Part shown: piece by piece, positions 1-8,321 of the stretch
Position numbering within the stretch: position 1 is the first letter of the stretch
Layout: each line of letters begins with the position of its first letter
DNA from: an uncultured Clostridia bacterium
Lineage (GTDB): Bacteria; Bacillota; Clostridia; TANB77; CAG-508
Assembly: GCA_947629555.1 (NCBI GenBank)
Contig: CANRED010000015.1
Coordinates: 1-35,777, forward strand
DNA length: 35,777 nucleotides
Direction: 5' to 3'
The notes under the pieces: generated by a model
What the model was told of the DNA's origin: nothing
Seen by the model: the letters and a program-made list of their open reading frames with translations, nothing else
Database searches by the model: none
Translations under genes and position numbers: made by a program

Positions 1-26
1 TCTTTTGAATATTTTGACATAAAAAA

Positions 27-70
27 TGCACCTCCAAATGTTAAACTTTTTGTCTAACATTTGGGGTGCA
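27..70. terminator. Stem-loop, terminator-like
   Basis: The arms at 27-43 and 55-70 (TGCACC...TGTTA against TAACA...GGTGCA) pair over about 16 bp with one bulged T. A T-rich stretch follows at 88-97. It could terminate a gene to the left of the window or be a repeat element. The rest of 71-230 holds one REP-like palindrome and the transposase ribosome site, and no gene that I can support. Confidence 0.5.
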
Positions 71-128
71 CTTCAAAAAAATCTGCCCTTTTTTTTGGTC
101 AATAAATTTTAAATCAATAATTTATTAT

Positions 129-162
129 TGTAGGGGTCGGCGTCCTTAGGCGACCCGTTACA
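129..162 (+). repeat. REP-like palindrome, copy 1
   Basis: TGTAGGGGTCGGCGTCC is followed by the complementary arm ending CGACCCGTTACA. This is the same family as the palindromes at 350-382, 564-593, 20863-20892 and 33682-33710. The bases after it, about 163-205 (AACATACGAAT, then AAATGCAAAT), recur after the copy at 350-382 inside the transposase gene, so a segment longer than the palindrome was duplicated. Confidence 0.8.
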
Positions 163-230
163 AAAACATACGAATGATAAATATATGCAAAATAAAATGC
201 AAATGAAAAATAATCAACAAGGAGGTATTA

Positions 231-779
231 ATGGAAAATATATTACCGAAAAGAAAAAACATACGAATACCAGAATATGATTATTCACAAAATGGATATT
301 ATTTTATAACAATATGTACAAAACATAGACAAAAAATATTATCGAAGATTGTAGGGGTCGGCGTCCCCGACGACCCGTTACAGAAACATACGAATAATAA
401 AATGCAAATATATGATATACCAAAAATACAATTAACAAAAAATGGAATAATTGTAGAAGAATATATTAAATCAATAAATAAAACATATAAAGATATAAAA
501 ATAAACGATTACATTATTATGCCAAATCATATTCATATGATTTGCATTATAGAAAAACAAGAAAACGGGTCGTCGAGGACGCCGACCCCTACAAATGCAA
601 AAATACCATTTTTAATATCAACATTTAAACGATTAATAAATAAAAGATGCAATCAATCCATATGGCAAAGGGGATATTATGAACATGTTATAAGGGGAGA
701 AAGCGAATATTTATCCATTTTAGAATATATAGAAAATAATCCGTTAAAATGGGAAGAAGATATATATAATACAAAATGA
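231..779 (+). CDS. REP-associated tyrosine (Y1/IS200-like) transposase, RAYT
   Basis: This single-strand DNA transposase of the HUH/Y1 superfamily (182 aa) is the type thought to mobilise REP palindromes. The N-terminal NGYYFITICT strand, the HUH pair H100-I-H102 in PNHIHM, the QRGYYEHVIR block with candidate nucleophiles Y149/Y150, and the C-terminal YIENNPLKWEED are typical of the family. The start follows an AAGGAGG site at 220-226. Two REP-like palindromes lie inside the gene. Bases 350-382 are translated as VGVGVPDDPLQ and 564-593, inverted, as NGSSRTPTPT. Both keep the frame and fall between the conserved blocks. The function is secure at family level. Whether this copy is still active is unknown. 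Confidence 0.88.
   Translation: MENILPKRKNIRIPEYDYSQNGYYFITICTKHRQKILSKIVGVGVPDDPLQKHTNNKMQIYDIPKIQLTKNGIIVEEYIKSINKTYKDIKINDYIIMPNHIHMICIIEKQENGSSRTPTPTNAKIPFLISTFKRLINKRCNQSIWQRGYYEHVIRGESEYLSILEYIENNPLKWEEDIYNTK
350..382 (+). repeat. REP-like palindrome inside the transposase gene, copy 2
   Basis: TGTAGGGGTCGGCGTCCCC is followed by GACGACCCGTTACA, which is the intergenic copy at 129-162 with a few changes. It is translated in frame as VGVGVPDDPLQ. Confidence 0.85.
564..593 (-). repeat. REP-like palindrome inside the transposase gene, inverted copy
   Basis: AACGGGTCGTCGAGGACGCC then GACCCCTACA is the reverse complement of the copy at 350-382. The two form an inverted pair around about 180 bp of the transposase gene. 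Confidence 0.85.
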
Positions 780-800
780 TTTCAATATAATAAATACGTA

Positions 801-826
801 AAAAATGGATGTTATTCACATCCATT
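801..826 (-). terminator. Intrinsic terminator of pflA
   Basis: On the minus strand the arms AATGGATG and CATCCATT (819-826 and 804-811) enclose a 7-nt loop, followed by a T run. The stem overlaps the pflA stop codon. Confidence 0.75.
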
Positions 827-1556
827 ATAATCCTAATAATTCTTTTGCACGTTTTACATCGTCTGCATTTGCTGTGCGTACACCTTCTAATTCGTAGGTA
901 TATCCTAAATCTGTCCATTTATGTTTTCCTAAATCGTGATAAGGTAGAATTTCTACTTTTTGAACAGTTTTTAAAGATTTTATAAACATTCTTAAATCTA
1001 TTAAATCTTGTGTATCATCTGTTATACCTGGTATTAATACTTGTCTAATCCACATTGGAATATTGTTTTCACTTAAGTATCTTGCAAATTCTAATTCTTT
1101 TTTATTAGAATAGCCAACTAATTCTTTGCATTTTTCGTCGTTTATATGTTTTATATCCAACAATACTAAATCTGTATATTTTAATAATTCTTTTATATCA
1201 TCTGTAATTTCAAACATTCCAGACGTGTCAATAGCAGTATGAATATCTTGTTCTTTTAATCTTTTGAAAAAGTTAATTAAAAATTTAACTTGTAATAATG
1301 GCTCTCCTCCAGTTACTGTAACTCCACCATTAGAAGGCAATATATATGCTTTATAGCTTTCTATTCTTTTAATTAATTCATCTACACTTTTTAATTCTCC
1401 GCTATTTACGTCCCAAGTGTCACGATTGTGGCAATATTTGCAGCGAAGAGCACAACCTTGCATAAATATTACATATCTAATTCCTGGACCATCAACAGTA
1501 CCAAAAGATTCTATTGAATGTATTCTTGCATAATTTTCTCTATCAAAATTTTCCAT
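825..1556 (-). CDS. pflA: Pyruvate formate-lyase-activating enzyme (radical SAM)
   Basis: This enzyme uses S-adenosylmethionine and a [4Fe-4S] cluster to place the glycyl radical on pyruvate formate-lyase under anaerobic conditions. At 243 aa it has the normal length. The radical-SAM cluster motif C35-x3-C39-x2-C42 (CALRCKYC) follows the family's GTVDGPGIRYVIFMQG block. The TVTGGEPLLQ motif and a C-terminal LPYHDLG block are also present. It lies downstream of pflB on the same strand. The 450-nt gap between them is filled by two repeat elements and the pflB terminator, so co-transcription would need readthrough or a promoter of its own, which I do not see clearly. Confidence 0.97.
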   Translation of the reverse strand: MENFDRENYARIHSIESFGTVDGPGIRYVIFMQGCALRCKYCHNRDTWDVNSGELKSVDELIKRIESYKAYILPSNGGVTVTGGEPLLQVKFLINFFKRLKEQDIHTAIDTSGMFEITDDIKELLKYTDLVLLDIKHINDEKCKELVGYSNKKELEFARYLSENNIPMWIRQVLIPGITDDTQDLIDLRMFIKSLKTVQKVEILPYHDLGKHKWTDLGYTYELEGVRTANADDVKRAKELLGL

Positions 1557-1610
1557 ATAGTTAATCCTTTCAAAAAATAAAATATTTTACGTGTACATAT
1601 TATTTTATTT

Positions 1611-1752
1611 AGTTAATATAAATATATTATTTTAAGCACCGCGTAAGCGACCAACCGAAGCAAAGCGTAGGGCGAATGGAGCAATCTTCATATTAAAGAA
1701 TTGGAAGAAGATTGTTTCACCTTGGTGCAAAAATAATATATTTATATTAACT
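1611..1752. repeat. Dispersed element R1, copy 1 (95-bp core inside a copy-specific palindrome)
   Basis: The core at 1635-1729 runs from AGCACCGCGTAAGCGACC to TTCACCTTGGTGCA. It is identical to the core at 7288-7382 as far as I can read. It has short terminal inverted repeats (AGCACC/GGTGC) and an internal CAATCTTC/GAAGATTG stem. The AT-rich arms at 1611-1634 and 1730-1752 are complementary. Their outer part (AGTTAATATA / TATATTAACT) differs from that of copy 2 but still pairs. No coding potential is seen. It lies between pflB and pflA. Confidence 0.85.
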
Positions 1753-1771
1753 ATAATATTTTATAATCACA

Positions 1772-1915
1772 GCAATATAATATATATAAATTTTTTATTC
1801 ACTCCCAACTGCATAACAGGCTGTATGCCGAAATTTACTTTTGTAATTTCTTCAACAGCCTGTAATTTGTCGGTCCCCACATTCGTTCTTAAAAAATTTA
1901 TATATATTATATTGC
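1772..1915. repeat. Dispersed element R2, copy A
   Basis: The core at about 1797-1889 is nearly identical, in inverted orientation, to 9341-9433. Shared blocks include GGCATACAG, AATTTCGGC, TGTTGAAGAAATTAC and GTGGGGACCGAC. The flanks at 1772-1796 (GCAATATAATATATATAAAT) and 1890-1915 are reverse complements of each other and differ from the flanks of the other copy. Together with R1 it fills the gap of more than 300 bases at 1557-2004, where I see no gene. Confidence 0.8.
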
Positions 1916-1950
1916 GAAAATTATATTGCGAAATTACGAATACAAAAAAA

Positions 1951-1980
1951 TATATATAGGCACTACATAAGTAGTGCCAT
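1951..1980 (-). terminator. Intrinsic terminator of pflB
   Basis: On the minus strand GGCACTAC and GTAGTGCC (1971-1978 and 1959-1966) enclose a 4-nt loop. A T-rich tail follows, ending in seven T's at about 1944-1950. Confidence 0.8.
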
Positions 1981-2004
1981 TTTATAGTTTAACTAAATAT
2001 TTAA

Positions 2005-4239
2005 CTAAATTCTATCTTGTATTGTTCTATTAATTACGTCTAATTGTTGTTCTCTAGTTAATTTTATAAAGTTAACTGCATATCCAGAAACACGAATTGT
2101 AAGTTGTGGATATTTTTCTGGATGTTCCATAGCATCTTCTAATAATGCTCTATCAAATACATTTACGTTTATATGGTGACCTGTTTTTTCGAAGTATCCA
2201 TCTAACATATTAACTAAGTTTGTTATTCTATCTTCCTCATCTTTTCCTAATGCTTTTGGAGTAATAGCAAATGTATAAGATATACCATCTTCAGAATATG
2301 CATAAGGAAGTTTTGCTATTGTATTCAATACAGCTAATGAACCGTTTGTGTCTCTTCCGTGTAATGGGTTAGCACCTGGTCCAAATGGAGCACCAGCTCT
2401 TCTTCCATCAGGAGTATTACCTGTATTTTTTCCATAAACAACATTAGATGTGATTGTTAATATAGATAGTGTTTGTTTTGAACCTCTATATGTTTGATGT
2501 TTTTTCAATTTTCTTAAGAATTTCTTTACTATATCAACAGCTATTGAGTCAACTCTATCATCATCATTACCATATTTAGGGAAATCTCCTTCAACTTGAT
2601 AATCAACAGCTAAACCTGTTTCATCTCTAATAACTTTAACTTTAGCATATTTGATTGCTGATAATGAGTCTGCAACAACAGATAAACCAGCTATACCGCA
2701 AGCCATTGTTCTTAATATTTCTTTATCGTGTAAAGCCATTTCTAATGCTTCATAAGAATATTTATCATGCATATAGTGAATAGCGTTTAATGCTTTAATA
2801 TATATTTTTGCAACATAATCCATCATTACATCATATTTTGCCATAACTTCATCATAGTCTAAATATTCAGAAGTTATAGGTTCAAATCTTGTTGTAATTT
2901 GTTTTCCAGAGATTTCATCTCTACCACCATTAATAGTATATAATAATGCTTTTGCAAGGTTAGCTCTTGCTCCAAAGAATTGCATTTGTTTACCAATTCT
3001 CATTGCAGAAACGCAACAAGCAATACCATAATCGTCACCAAGCATTGGTCTCATTAAGTCGTCATTTTCATATTGAATAGAAGATGTTTGGATAGACATT
3101 TTTGTTGTATATCTTTTAAATCCTTCTGGTAAATTATTTGACCATAATACTGTTAAGTTTGGTTCTGGAGCAGGTCCTAATGTTGTTAATGTGTGTAATA
3201 CCCTAAAAGAGTTCTTTGTAACTAAAGTTCTTCCATCTACACCCATACCACCAATAGATTCTGTTACCCATACAGGGTCTCCACTGAATAATTCATTGTA
3301 TTCTGGTGCTCTTAAGAATCTAACTAATCTTAATTTCATAACGAAATGATCCATTAATTCTTGAGCTTGTTCTTCTGTTAAAGTTCCATTAGCTAAATCT
3401 CTTTCAATATATATATCTATGAAAGTAGATGTTCTACCAATACTCATTGCAGCACCGTTTTGGTCTTTAATAGCACCTAAATATCCAAAGTATAACCATT
3501 GGATAGCTTCTTTCGCATTTGCTGCAGGAACTGATATATCAAATCCATATTTTGCAGCCATTCCTTTCAAATCGTTTAGTGCTTTTATTTGATCAGATAT
3601 TTCTTCTCTTTCTCTAATTACATCTGCTGTAAATTCATCAACATCTAATACTTCTAATTCTAATTTCTTTTCTTCAATTAAAGCATCTACACCATAAAGT
3701 GCAACTCTTCTGTAGTCTCCTATAATTCTTCCACGTCCATATCCATCTGGTAAACCTGTAATTAAGTGAGAGCTTCTAGCTGCTCTTATGTCTGGTGTAT
3801 AAACTTGAAAAACACCATCATTATGTGTTTTTCTTAAATTGTGGTAGATGTAATCAGTTTGTTCATCTATTTTTAATCCATAGCTTTCAGCAGATTTTTC
3901 TACTATACGAATACCACCAGCAGGCATTATTGCTCTTTTTAAAGGAGCATCTGTTTGAAGACCTACTATTTGCTCTAATTCTTTTTTTATATATCCGGCG
4001 TCGTAAGCATTAACTGCAGAAGGTGTTTTTGTATCTGCATCTAAAACTCCACCATTGTCTCTTTCTTTTTTGTATAACTCTAGAACATCATTCCATAATT
4101 CTTGTGTTCTTGCTGTTGCACCGGCTAAAAAGCTATCATCACCAGTATATGGTGTATAGTTATGTTGGATAAAATCTCTAACATTGATTTCTTCTTGCCA
4201 TTCTCCACATTTAAAGTTATTCCATTGATCAAATTTCAT
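2005..4239 (-). CDS. pflB: Formate acetyltransferase (pyruvate formate-lyase)
   Basis: This enzyme converts pyruvate and CoA to acetyl-CoA and formate and is central to anaerobic fermentation. Its 744 aa is normal. The catalytic pair C408-C409 lies in [12 protein letters not shown]. The glycyl-radical residue G719 lies in RVSGYAVNF near the C-terminus. The N-terminal [20 protein letters not shown] block fixes the start, which follows a TAGGAGGAGG site at about 4247-4256. The activase pflA lies downstream on the same strand. Confidence 0.98.
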   Translation of the reverse strand: MKFDQWNNFKCGEWQEEINVRDFIQHNYTPYTGDDSFLAGATARTQELWNDVLELYKKERDNGGVLDADTKTPSAVNAYDAGYIKKELEQIVGLQTDAPLKRAIMPAGGIRIVEKSAESYGLKIDEQTDYIYHNLRKTHNDGVFQVYTPDIRAARSSHLITGLPDGYGRGRIIGDYRRVALYGVDALIEEKKLELEVLDVDEFTADVIREREEISDQIKALNDLKGMAAKYGFDISVPAANAKEAIQWLYFGYLGAIKDQNGAAMSIGRTSTFIDIYIERDLANGTLTEEQAQELMDHFVMKLRLVRFLRAPEYNELFSGDPVWVTESIGGMGVDGRTLVTKNSFRVLHTLTTLGPAPEPNLTVLWSNNLPEGFKRYTTKMSIQTSSIQYENDDLMRPMLGDDYGIACCVSAMRIGKQMQFFGARANLAKALLYTINGGRDEISGKQITTRFEPITSEYLDYDEVMAKYDVMMDYVAKIYIKALNAIHYMHDKYSYEALEMALHDKEILRTMACGIAGLSVVADSLSAIKYAKVKVIRDETGLAVDYQVEGDFPKYGNDDDRVDSIAVDIVKKFLRKLKKHQTYRGSKQTLSILTITSNVVYGKNTGNTPDGRRAGAPFGPGANPLHGRDTNGSLAVLNTIAKLPYAYSEDGISYTFAITPKALGKDEEDRITNLVNMLDGYFEKTGHHINVNVFDRALLEDAMEHPEKYPQLTIRVSGYAVNFIKLTREQQLDVINRTIQDRI

Positions 4240-4301
4240 ATATAAAAACCTCCTCCTATTAGTTTAAACAAAAGTATATTTAATATACTCGTAACTAAAT
4301 G

Positions 4302-4330
4302 ATAATAACACATATTTATTGAGATATCAA
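4302..4330 (-). promoter_or_regulatory. Promoter of pflB
   Basis: On the minus strand the -35 TTGATA (4325-4330) and -10 TATTAT (4302-4307) are 17 nt apart. This leaves an untranslated leader of roughly 55 nt before the pflB start. Confidence 0.5.
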
Positions 4331-4422
4331 TATGTGAAATGCAAAAATTAGTAAAAAATGTAGAAAAAATAATTAATTAATGATAAAATACAAAATATAG
4401 TATTACACAAAGGAGAAATTAT

Positions 4423-5604
4423 ATGGATGAAAAATTAGAAAAGATAAAACAAACTATGCTAGAAAAAGAAATTCTTTTAGCGTCATTTGCTTGTAAATCA
4501 GATAAAGCAATAAGATTATCTGAAGAACCAGAAGATATGCGACCAAGCTTTTTCAGAGATATAGATCGAATAATACATTCATTAGCATATGCAAGATATA
4601 TAGATAAAACGCAAGTATTTTCCTTTGTTCAAAACGACCATATAACGCATAGAGTTTTGCATGTGCAATTAGTTTCTAAAATTGCACGAACAATAGGAAG
4701 AAGTTTAAATTTGAATGAGGATTTGATAGAAGCAATAGCATTAGGTCATGATATAGGTCATCCACCATTTGGACATACTGGAGAAAAGTTTTTAAATGAT
4801 ATATGTAAAAGAGAAAAAATAGGATATTTCTGTCATAATGCACAAGCAGTTAGAGTATTAAAAGATTTAGAGGATGTGAACATAACAGTACAAACATTAG
4901 ATGGAATATTGTCTCATAATGGAGAAATATTAATAAATCAATATAAACCTGATTTTGCAAAAACTAAAGAGAAATTTTTAGAAGATTTAGATAATGTATT
5001 TAACGTTGAAAACTATAGCAAAAAAGTAAAATCAATGACTTTAGAGGGATGTGTAGTTAGAATATCTGATATAATTGCATATATTGGTAGAGATATAGAA
5101 GATGCTATTTTAATAGGTACAGTAAAAAGAAGCGATTTGCCATATTATATAACAAGAGTACTTGGAAATACTAATTCTAAAATAGTAGATACATTAGTGA
5201 AAGATATAATAATGAATAGTTACGAAAAACAGCATCTTGAATTATCAAAAGAAGTATTTGAAGCATTAATGGAATTAAAACGCTGGAACAATAAAAACAT
5301 ATATGAATCTAATACTGCAACTAAAAATCATAATGTATTGCAAAATTTATTTAATAACATATTTGATGCATACATGGAAAGAATAAACAATATTGATTAT
5401 TCGGCAATGATAAAAATAGATGAAAACACAGAAAGTTCAGATAAAATATTTTATGAATTTTTAAATAGCAAAACGCGCGAATATTTAACAAATACAGATA
5501 AAAGAAGAATAATCATAGATTATATTGCGGGTCAAACAGACAAATTCTTTTTATCTGAATGTGAAAAACATGTGTATGGATTTAGAAAAGAAATGTTGAG
5601 TTAA
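4423..5604 (+). CDS. dgt: dGTPase-like HD-domain triphosphohydrolase
   Basis: By family, the protein hydrolyses dGTP or related dNTPs to the deoxynucleoside plus triphosphate, using a divalent metal held by the HD motif. The 393-aa protein has the dGTPase block THRVLHVQLVSKIARTIGRS, then ALGHDIGHPPFGHTGEKFL carrying the HD pair, then the DGILSHNGE and VVRISDIIAYIGRDIEDA helices. The start has a good site (AAAGGAGAAATTATATG). It is a single-gene unit with its own terminator and is convergent with mscL. The exact nucleotide preference cannot be read from sequence. Confidence 0.9.
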   Translation: MDEKLEKIKQTMLEKEILLASFACKSDKAIRLSEEPEDMRPSFFRDIDRIIHSLAYARYIDKTQVFSFVQNDHITHRVLHVQLVSKIARTIGRSLNLNEDLIEAIALGHDIGHPPFGHTGEKFLNDICKREKIGYFCHNAQAVRVLKDLEDVNITVQTLDGILSHNGEILINQYKPDFAKTKEKFLEDLDNVFNVENYSKKVKSMTLEGCVVRISDIIAYIGRDIEDAILIGTVKRSDLPYYITRVLGNTNSKIVDTLVKDIIMNSYEKQHLELSKEVFEALMELKRWNNKNIYESNTATKNHNVLQNLFNNIFDAYMERINNIDYSAMIKIDENTESSDKIFYEFLNSKTREYLTNTDKRRIIIDYIAGQTDKFFLSECEKHVYGFRKEMLS

Positions 5605-5636
5605 AAAAATGGTGCAAATAATGCACCATTTTTTAT
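5603..5636 (+). terminator. Intrinsic terminator of the dGTPase gene
   Basis: AATGGTGCA and TGCACCATT enclose a short loop, followed by a T run, starting at the stop codon. Confidence 0.85.
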
Positions 5637-5698
5637 TGCATAGGAAAAATCGCAAAAAATATTATTATAATTACCTACATAAAAAATTATTGCAAACA

Positions 5699-5729
5699 TT
5701 GTAGGGAACAGACCGGGCGTCGTTCCACA
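5699..5729 (+). repeat. REP-like palindrome, diverged copy
   Basis: TGTAGGGAACAGACCGGGCG then TCGTTCCACA is a weaker palindrome. It belongs to the TGTAGGGAACGACG...CGTCGTTCC subtype seen inverted at 8242-8273 and 11959-11988. It lies between the convergent dGTPase and mscL genes. Confidence 0.65.
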
Positions 5730-5763
5730 TGTGTGTAGGATACTGAAAAAGCACCATTTTATT

Positions 5764-6279
5764 CTATTCTTCTGCTGTTTCAGTTTCTGCTTTAGTTTCT
5801 TCTAATTCAGATGTACAGTGTGGGCATCTTGTTGCTTTATACTTTATTTCTGATAAGCAGTAAGGACATATTTTTGTTTCTGGTTCTTTTTCTTCTTTTA
5901 CAGTTTCAGTAGTTTCAACTTGTCCTTTTTTAGCTTTTTTCTTAAGCTTTTTCTCAAGTTTTTTTAGTTCTTTTTCTTTCATATCGCTAAGTTTTGCATT
6001 TAATCTGTTTATATATCGAATCATAATAAATATAGAGAAAGCAATAATTAAGAAATCTAAAATGGCTCCTATAAAATTACCATATTTAATAGAAACATTA
6101 CCGACAGTTATAGATAAAGAAGTATAATCTACTTTTCCTGTAAGCATTGAAATTGCAGGCATTATTATATCATTTACAAGTGATGTAACAATTTTTTGGA
6201 ATGCACCACCTATAATAATACCAACTGCTAAATCCATTACATTTCCACGTGCTATAAATTCTTTAAATTCTTTAAACAT
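5764..6279 (-). CDS. mscL: Large-conductance mechanosensitive channel MscL with C-terminal zinc ribbon
   Basis: This membrane safety valve opens under osmotic downshock. The 171-aa protein has the MscL N-terminus [21 protein letters not shown]1 around residues 14-42 and TM2 around 66-93. A lysine-rich amphipathic stretch follows at about 98-119. The final part is an acidic linker and a putative zinc ribbon with C138-x2-C141 and C152-x2-C155 (CPYC, CPHC). A plain MscL is about 130-150 aa, so the ribbon is an added cytoplasmic module. The gene starts 20 nt after the pyrD stop on the same strand with an AGGAGG site, so it is probably the last gene of the pyr transcript. Confidence 0.93.
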   Translation of the reverse strand: MFKEFKEFIARGNVMDLAVGIIIGGAFQKIVTSLVNDIIMPAISMLTGKVDYTSLSITVGNVSIKYGNFIGAILDFLIIAFSIFIMIRYINRLNAKLSDMKEKELKKLEKKLKKKAKKGQVETTETVKEEKEPETKICPYCLSEIKYKATRCPHCTSELEETKAETETAEE

Positions 6280-6299
6280 TTTTAATTCCTCCTAATAAA

Positions 6300-7209
6300 T
6301 TAATTCATTTCTACTGTTCCAACAATACTATTAATATCATCAATTTTATGTTTTGTCATATAACTTTCAATTCCTTCTATAGCATTTATACTTACATCTG
6401 GACTTATAAAGTTTCCACAGCCAATAGAAACTGCATTTGCACCTGCAAGCATAAATTCAATAGCATCTTCTCCTGTAACAATTCCGCCCATTCCAAGAAC
6501 AGGTATATTAACGGCTTTTGCAACTTGATATACCATACGTACTGCAACCGGTTTTACAGCAGGACCAGATAATCCACCTGTATTATTTGCAAGATATGGC
6601 TTTCTAGTATCTATATTAATTGACATTCCAAGTAAAGTATTAATAAGAGATACAGCATCTGCACCTGCATCTTCTACTGCTTTTGCAGTTAATGTAATAT
6701 CTGTAACATTTGGTGTTAGTTTAACAATTAAAGGTTTATCTAAAACTTTTCTAACAGCAGTTGTTACTTCCTTTACACCTTCATAAGTTGTACCAAATGC
6801 AAGGCAACCAGCTTTAACATTAGGGCAAGATAAGTTAAGCTCAACGCCATCAATATCTAAAGTATTTAAAATTTTACAAAGCTCAACATACTCGTCGATA
6901 GAGCTGCCACATGCATTTACAATTATTGCAGTATCAAATTTCTTTAGCCATGGTAAATCATTTTGTGCAAAATATTCAACTCCTGGATTTTGTAAACCGA
7001 TACTATTTAGCATACCACTTGGAGTTTCACAAATTCTTGGTGGCTTATTACCAGGACGAGGTTTTAGGGAAGTACCTTTAGTAATTATTCCACCTAATTT
7101 ATTTAAATCAATAAATTGGTCAAATTCTCTTCCATATCCAAAAGTTCCGTGAAGCAACCGTTACAGGATTTTTCATTTTAATTCCAGCAAAATTAACACT
7201 TGTATTCAT
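6300..7209 (-). CDS. pyrD: Dihydroorotate dehydrogenase B, catalytic subunit; needs a +1 shift at a CGG codon
   Basis: The protein oxidises dihydroorotate to orotate with FMN and pairs with PyrK. The ATG at 7209 (site GGAGAAATGTTT) gives MNTSVNFAGIKMKNPVTVAS, the standard N-terminus. The next frame-0 codon is CGG (7149-7147), and that frame reaches TGA nine codons later. Dropping the C at 7149 gives GGA and continues as GTFGYGREFDQF to the stop at 6300, 302 aa in all, a normal length. ELNLSCPNVK, NTGGLSGPAVKP and GMGGIVTGEDAIEFMLAGA are all intact. A gene finder would call a truncated ORF from TTG at 7157, which loses the conserved start. This is one of five such sites. The product is certain; how it is decoded is inferred. 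Confidence 0.93.
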
Positions 7210-7262
7210 AAACATTTCTCCTTTATTTTTATTCTTGACAGATTTATGTTGTTAAAATTAAC

Positions 7263-7405
7263 TTACTAAACAAATATATTATTTTAAAGCACCGCGTAAG
7301 CGACCAACCGAAGCAAAGCGTAGGGCGAATGGAGCAATCTTCATATTAAAGAATTGGAAGAAGATTGTTTCACCTTGGTGCAAAAAATAATATATTTGTT
7401 TAGTA
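7263..7405. repeat. Dispersed element R1, copy 2
   Basis: The core at 7288-7382 matches 1635-1729. The arms at 7263-7286 (TTACTAAACAAATATATTAT) and about 7383-7405 are complementary to each other. Their outer part (ACTAAACA / TGTTTAGT) differs from the arms of copy 1. The element lies between pyrK and pyrD and would be transcribed within the operon. Confidence 0.85.
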
Positions 7406-7415
7406 GTATGTTTTC

Positions 7416-8204
7416 CTAAATTTCTACGTCTTTTGCATCAAACACAGGTCCAGCCTTACACACATGCATATATTGCGGTGCATCTTTTGGACTTGAAGAC
7501 GTTTTAACTGCACATCCAAGGCATGCTCCAATTCCACAACCCATTCTTTCTTCTAAAGAAAGTTGACAAGGAATATTCCTTTCTAATGCTAATTTTTGAA
7601 CTGCTCTAAGCATTGGCAAAGGACCACATGCATAAATACAATCAGTATTTGATTTATCTAAATCCGCAGTTAGATAGTTAATTGCAAATCCATTTTCTCC
7701 ATAACTACCATCATCTGTTGTAATAACAAGTTTGTTAGAAACATTATTAAAATCATTTTCACATAATACAAAATCCTTGCTTCTAAAACCTAAATAAGTA
7801 TTAACATTTGCATTTTGCTTTGCAGTTTTTGCTAATTCGTGTAATGGAAATACACCAATTCCACCACCAATTATAGAAATATTTTTATAATTTTCTAATT
7901 TAAAGCATCCAAAGCCTAAAGGTCCCATAACATCTATTTCTTCTCCAACATTTTTTTGAGATAAAATAGTAGTTCCTTTTCCTTTTACTTGAAAAATAAA
8001 AGTTAAACTAGAATTTTCTTTATCAATATCATAAATGCTTATAGGTCTTCTTAAAAATGGATCAATATTATTACTTACTCTAATTTCTAAAAATTGACCA
8101 GGTTTTGCAATGTTTGCAATTTCTTTTGAAGAAATAACAAATTTAAAAATATCATTTTTTAATTGTTCTTTTGATATTAATTTCGCTTTTACATTAACTG
8201 GCAT
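7416..8204 (-). CDS. pyrK: Dihydroorotate dehydrogenase B, electron-transfer subunit
   Basis: This FAD and [2Fe-2S] subunit passes electrons from dihydroorotate oxidation to NAD. Of its 262 aa, the first third is the ferredoxin-reductase-like FAD domain (RVSNNIDPFLRRPISIYDID). The NAD-binding GGGIGVFPLHELAK follows. The C-terminal cluster motif is MGCGIGACLGCAVKTSS, with the last cysteine in MHVCKAGPVF. The start follows AAAGGAGGTAATTTT. It belongs to the pyr operon, upstream of pyrD, and together they make the NAD-linked class 1B enzyme. Confidence 0.95.
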   Translation of the reverse strand: MPVNVKAKLISKEQLKNDIFKFVISSKEIANIAKPGQFLEIRVSNNIDPFLRRPISIYDIDKENSSLTFIFQVKGKGTTILSQKNVGEEIDVMGPLGFGCFKLENYKNISIIGGGIGVFPLHELAKTAKQNANVNTYLGFRSKDFVLCENDFNNVSNKLVITTDDGSYGENGFAINYLTADLDKSNTDCIYACGPLPMLRAVQKLALERNIPCQLSLEERMGCGIGACLGCAVKTSSSPKDAPQYMHVCKAGPVFDAKDVEI

Positions 8205-8234
8205 AAAATTACCTCCTTTTAATAATTTGTTTTA

Positions 8235-8293
8235 TAGCAATACAACGGAACGACGAGGGCGTCGTTCCCTACAGATTTTACCGCATTTAAGGG
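8235..8293 (-). repeat. Dispersed element R3, copy 1, with REP-like palindrome (8242-8273)
   Basis: TAGCAATAC, the palindrome AACGGAACGACG...CGTCGTTCCCTACA, and CCGC(A/G)TTTAAGGG are shared with 11945-12008. Downstream at 8296-8315 there is a further GTCTGCTGTAGCAGAC hairpin that the other copy lacks. It lies between pyrF and pyrK. Confidence 0.75.
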
Positions 8294-8321
8294 AGCTGTC
8301 TGCTGTAGCAGACTGAGGGTT

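Noticed and set aside
1557..2004. CRISPR array or riboswitch in the repeat-rich pfl gap
   Set aside because: There are two different single elements, each also found elsewhere, with no direct-repeat/spacer periodicity and no known riboswitch core.
6300..7157. pyrD starting at TTG 7157 (MLHGTFGYG...)
   Set aside because: It lacks a ribosome site and drops the conserved NTSVNFAGIKMKNPVTVAS start encoded in the other frame from ATG 7209.
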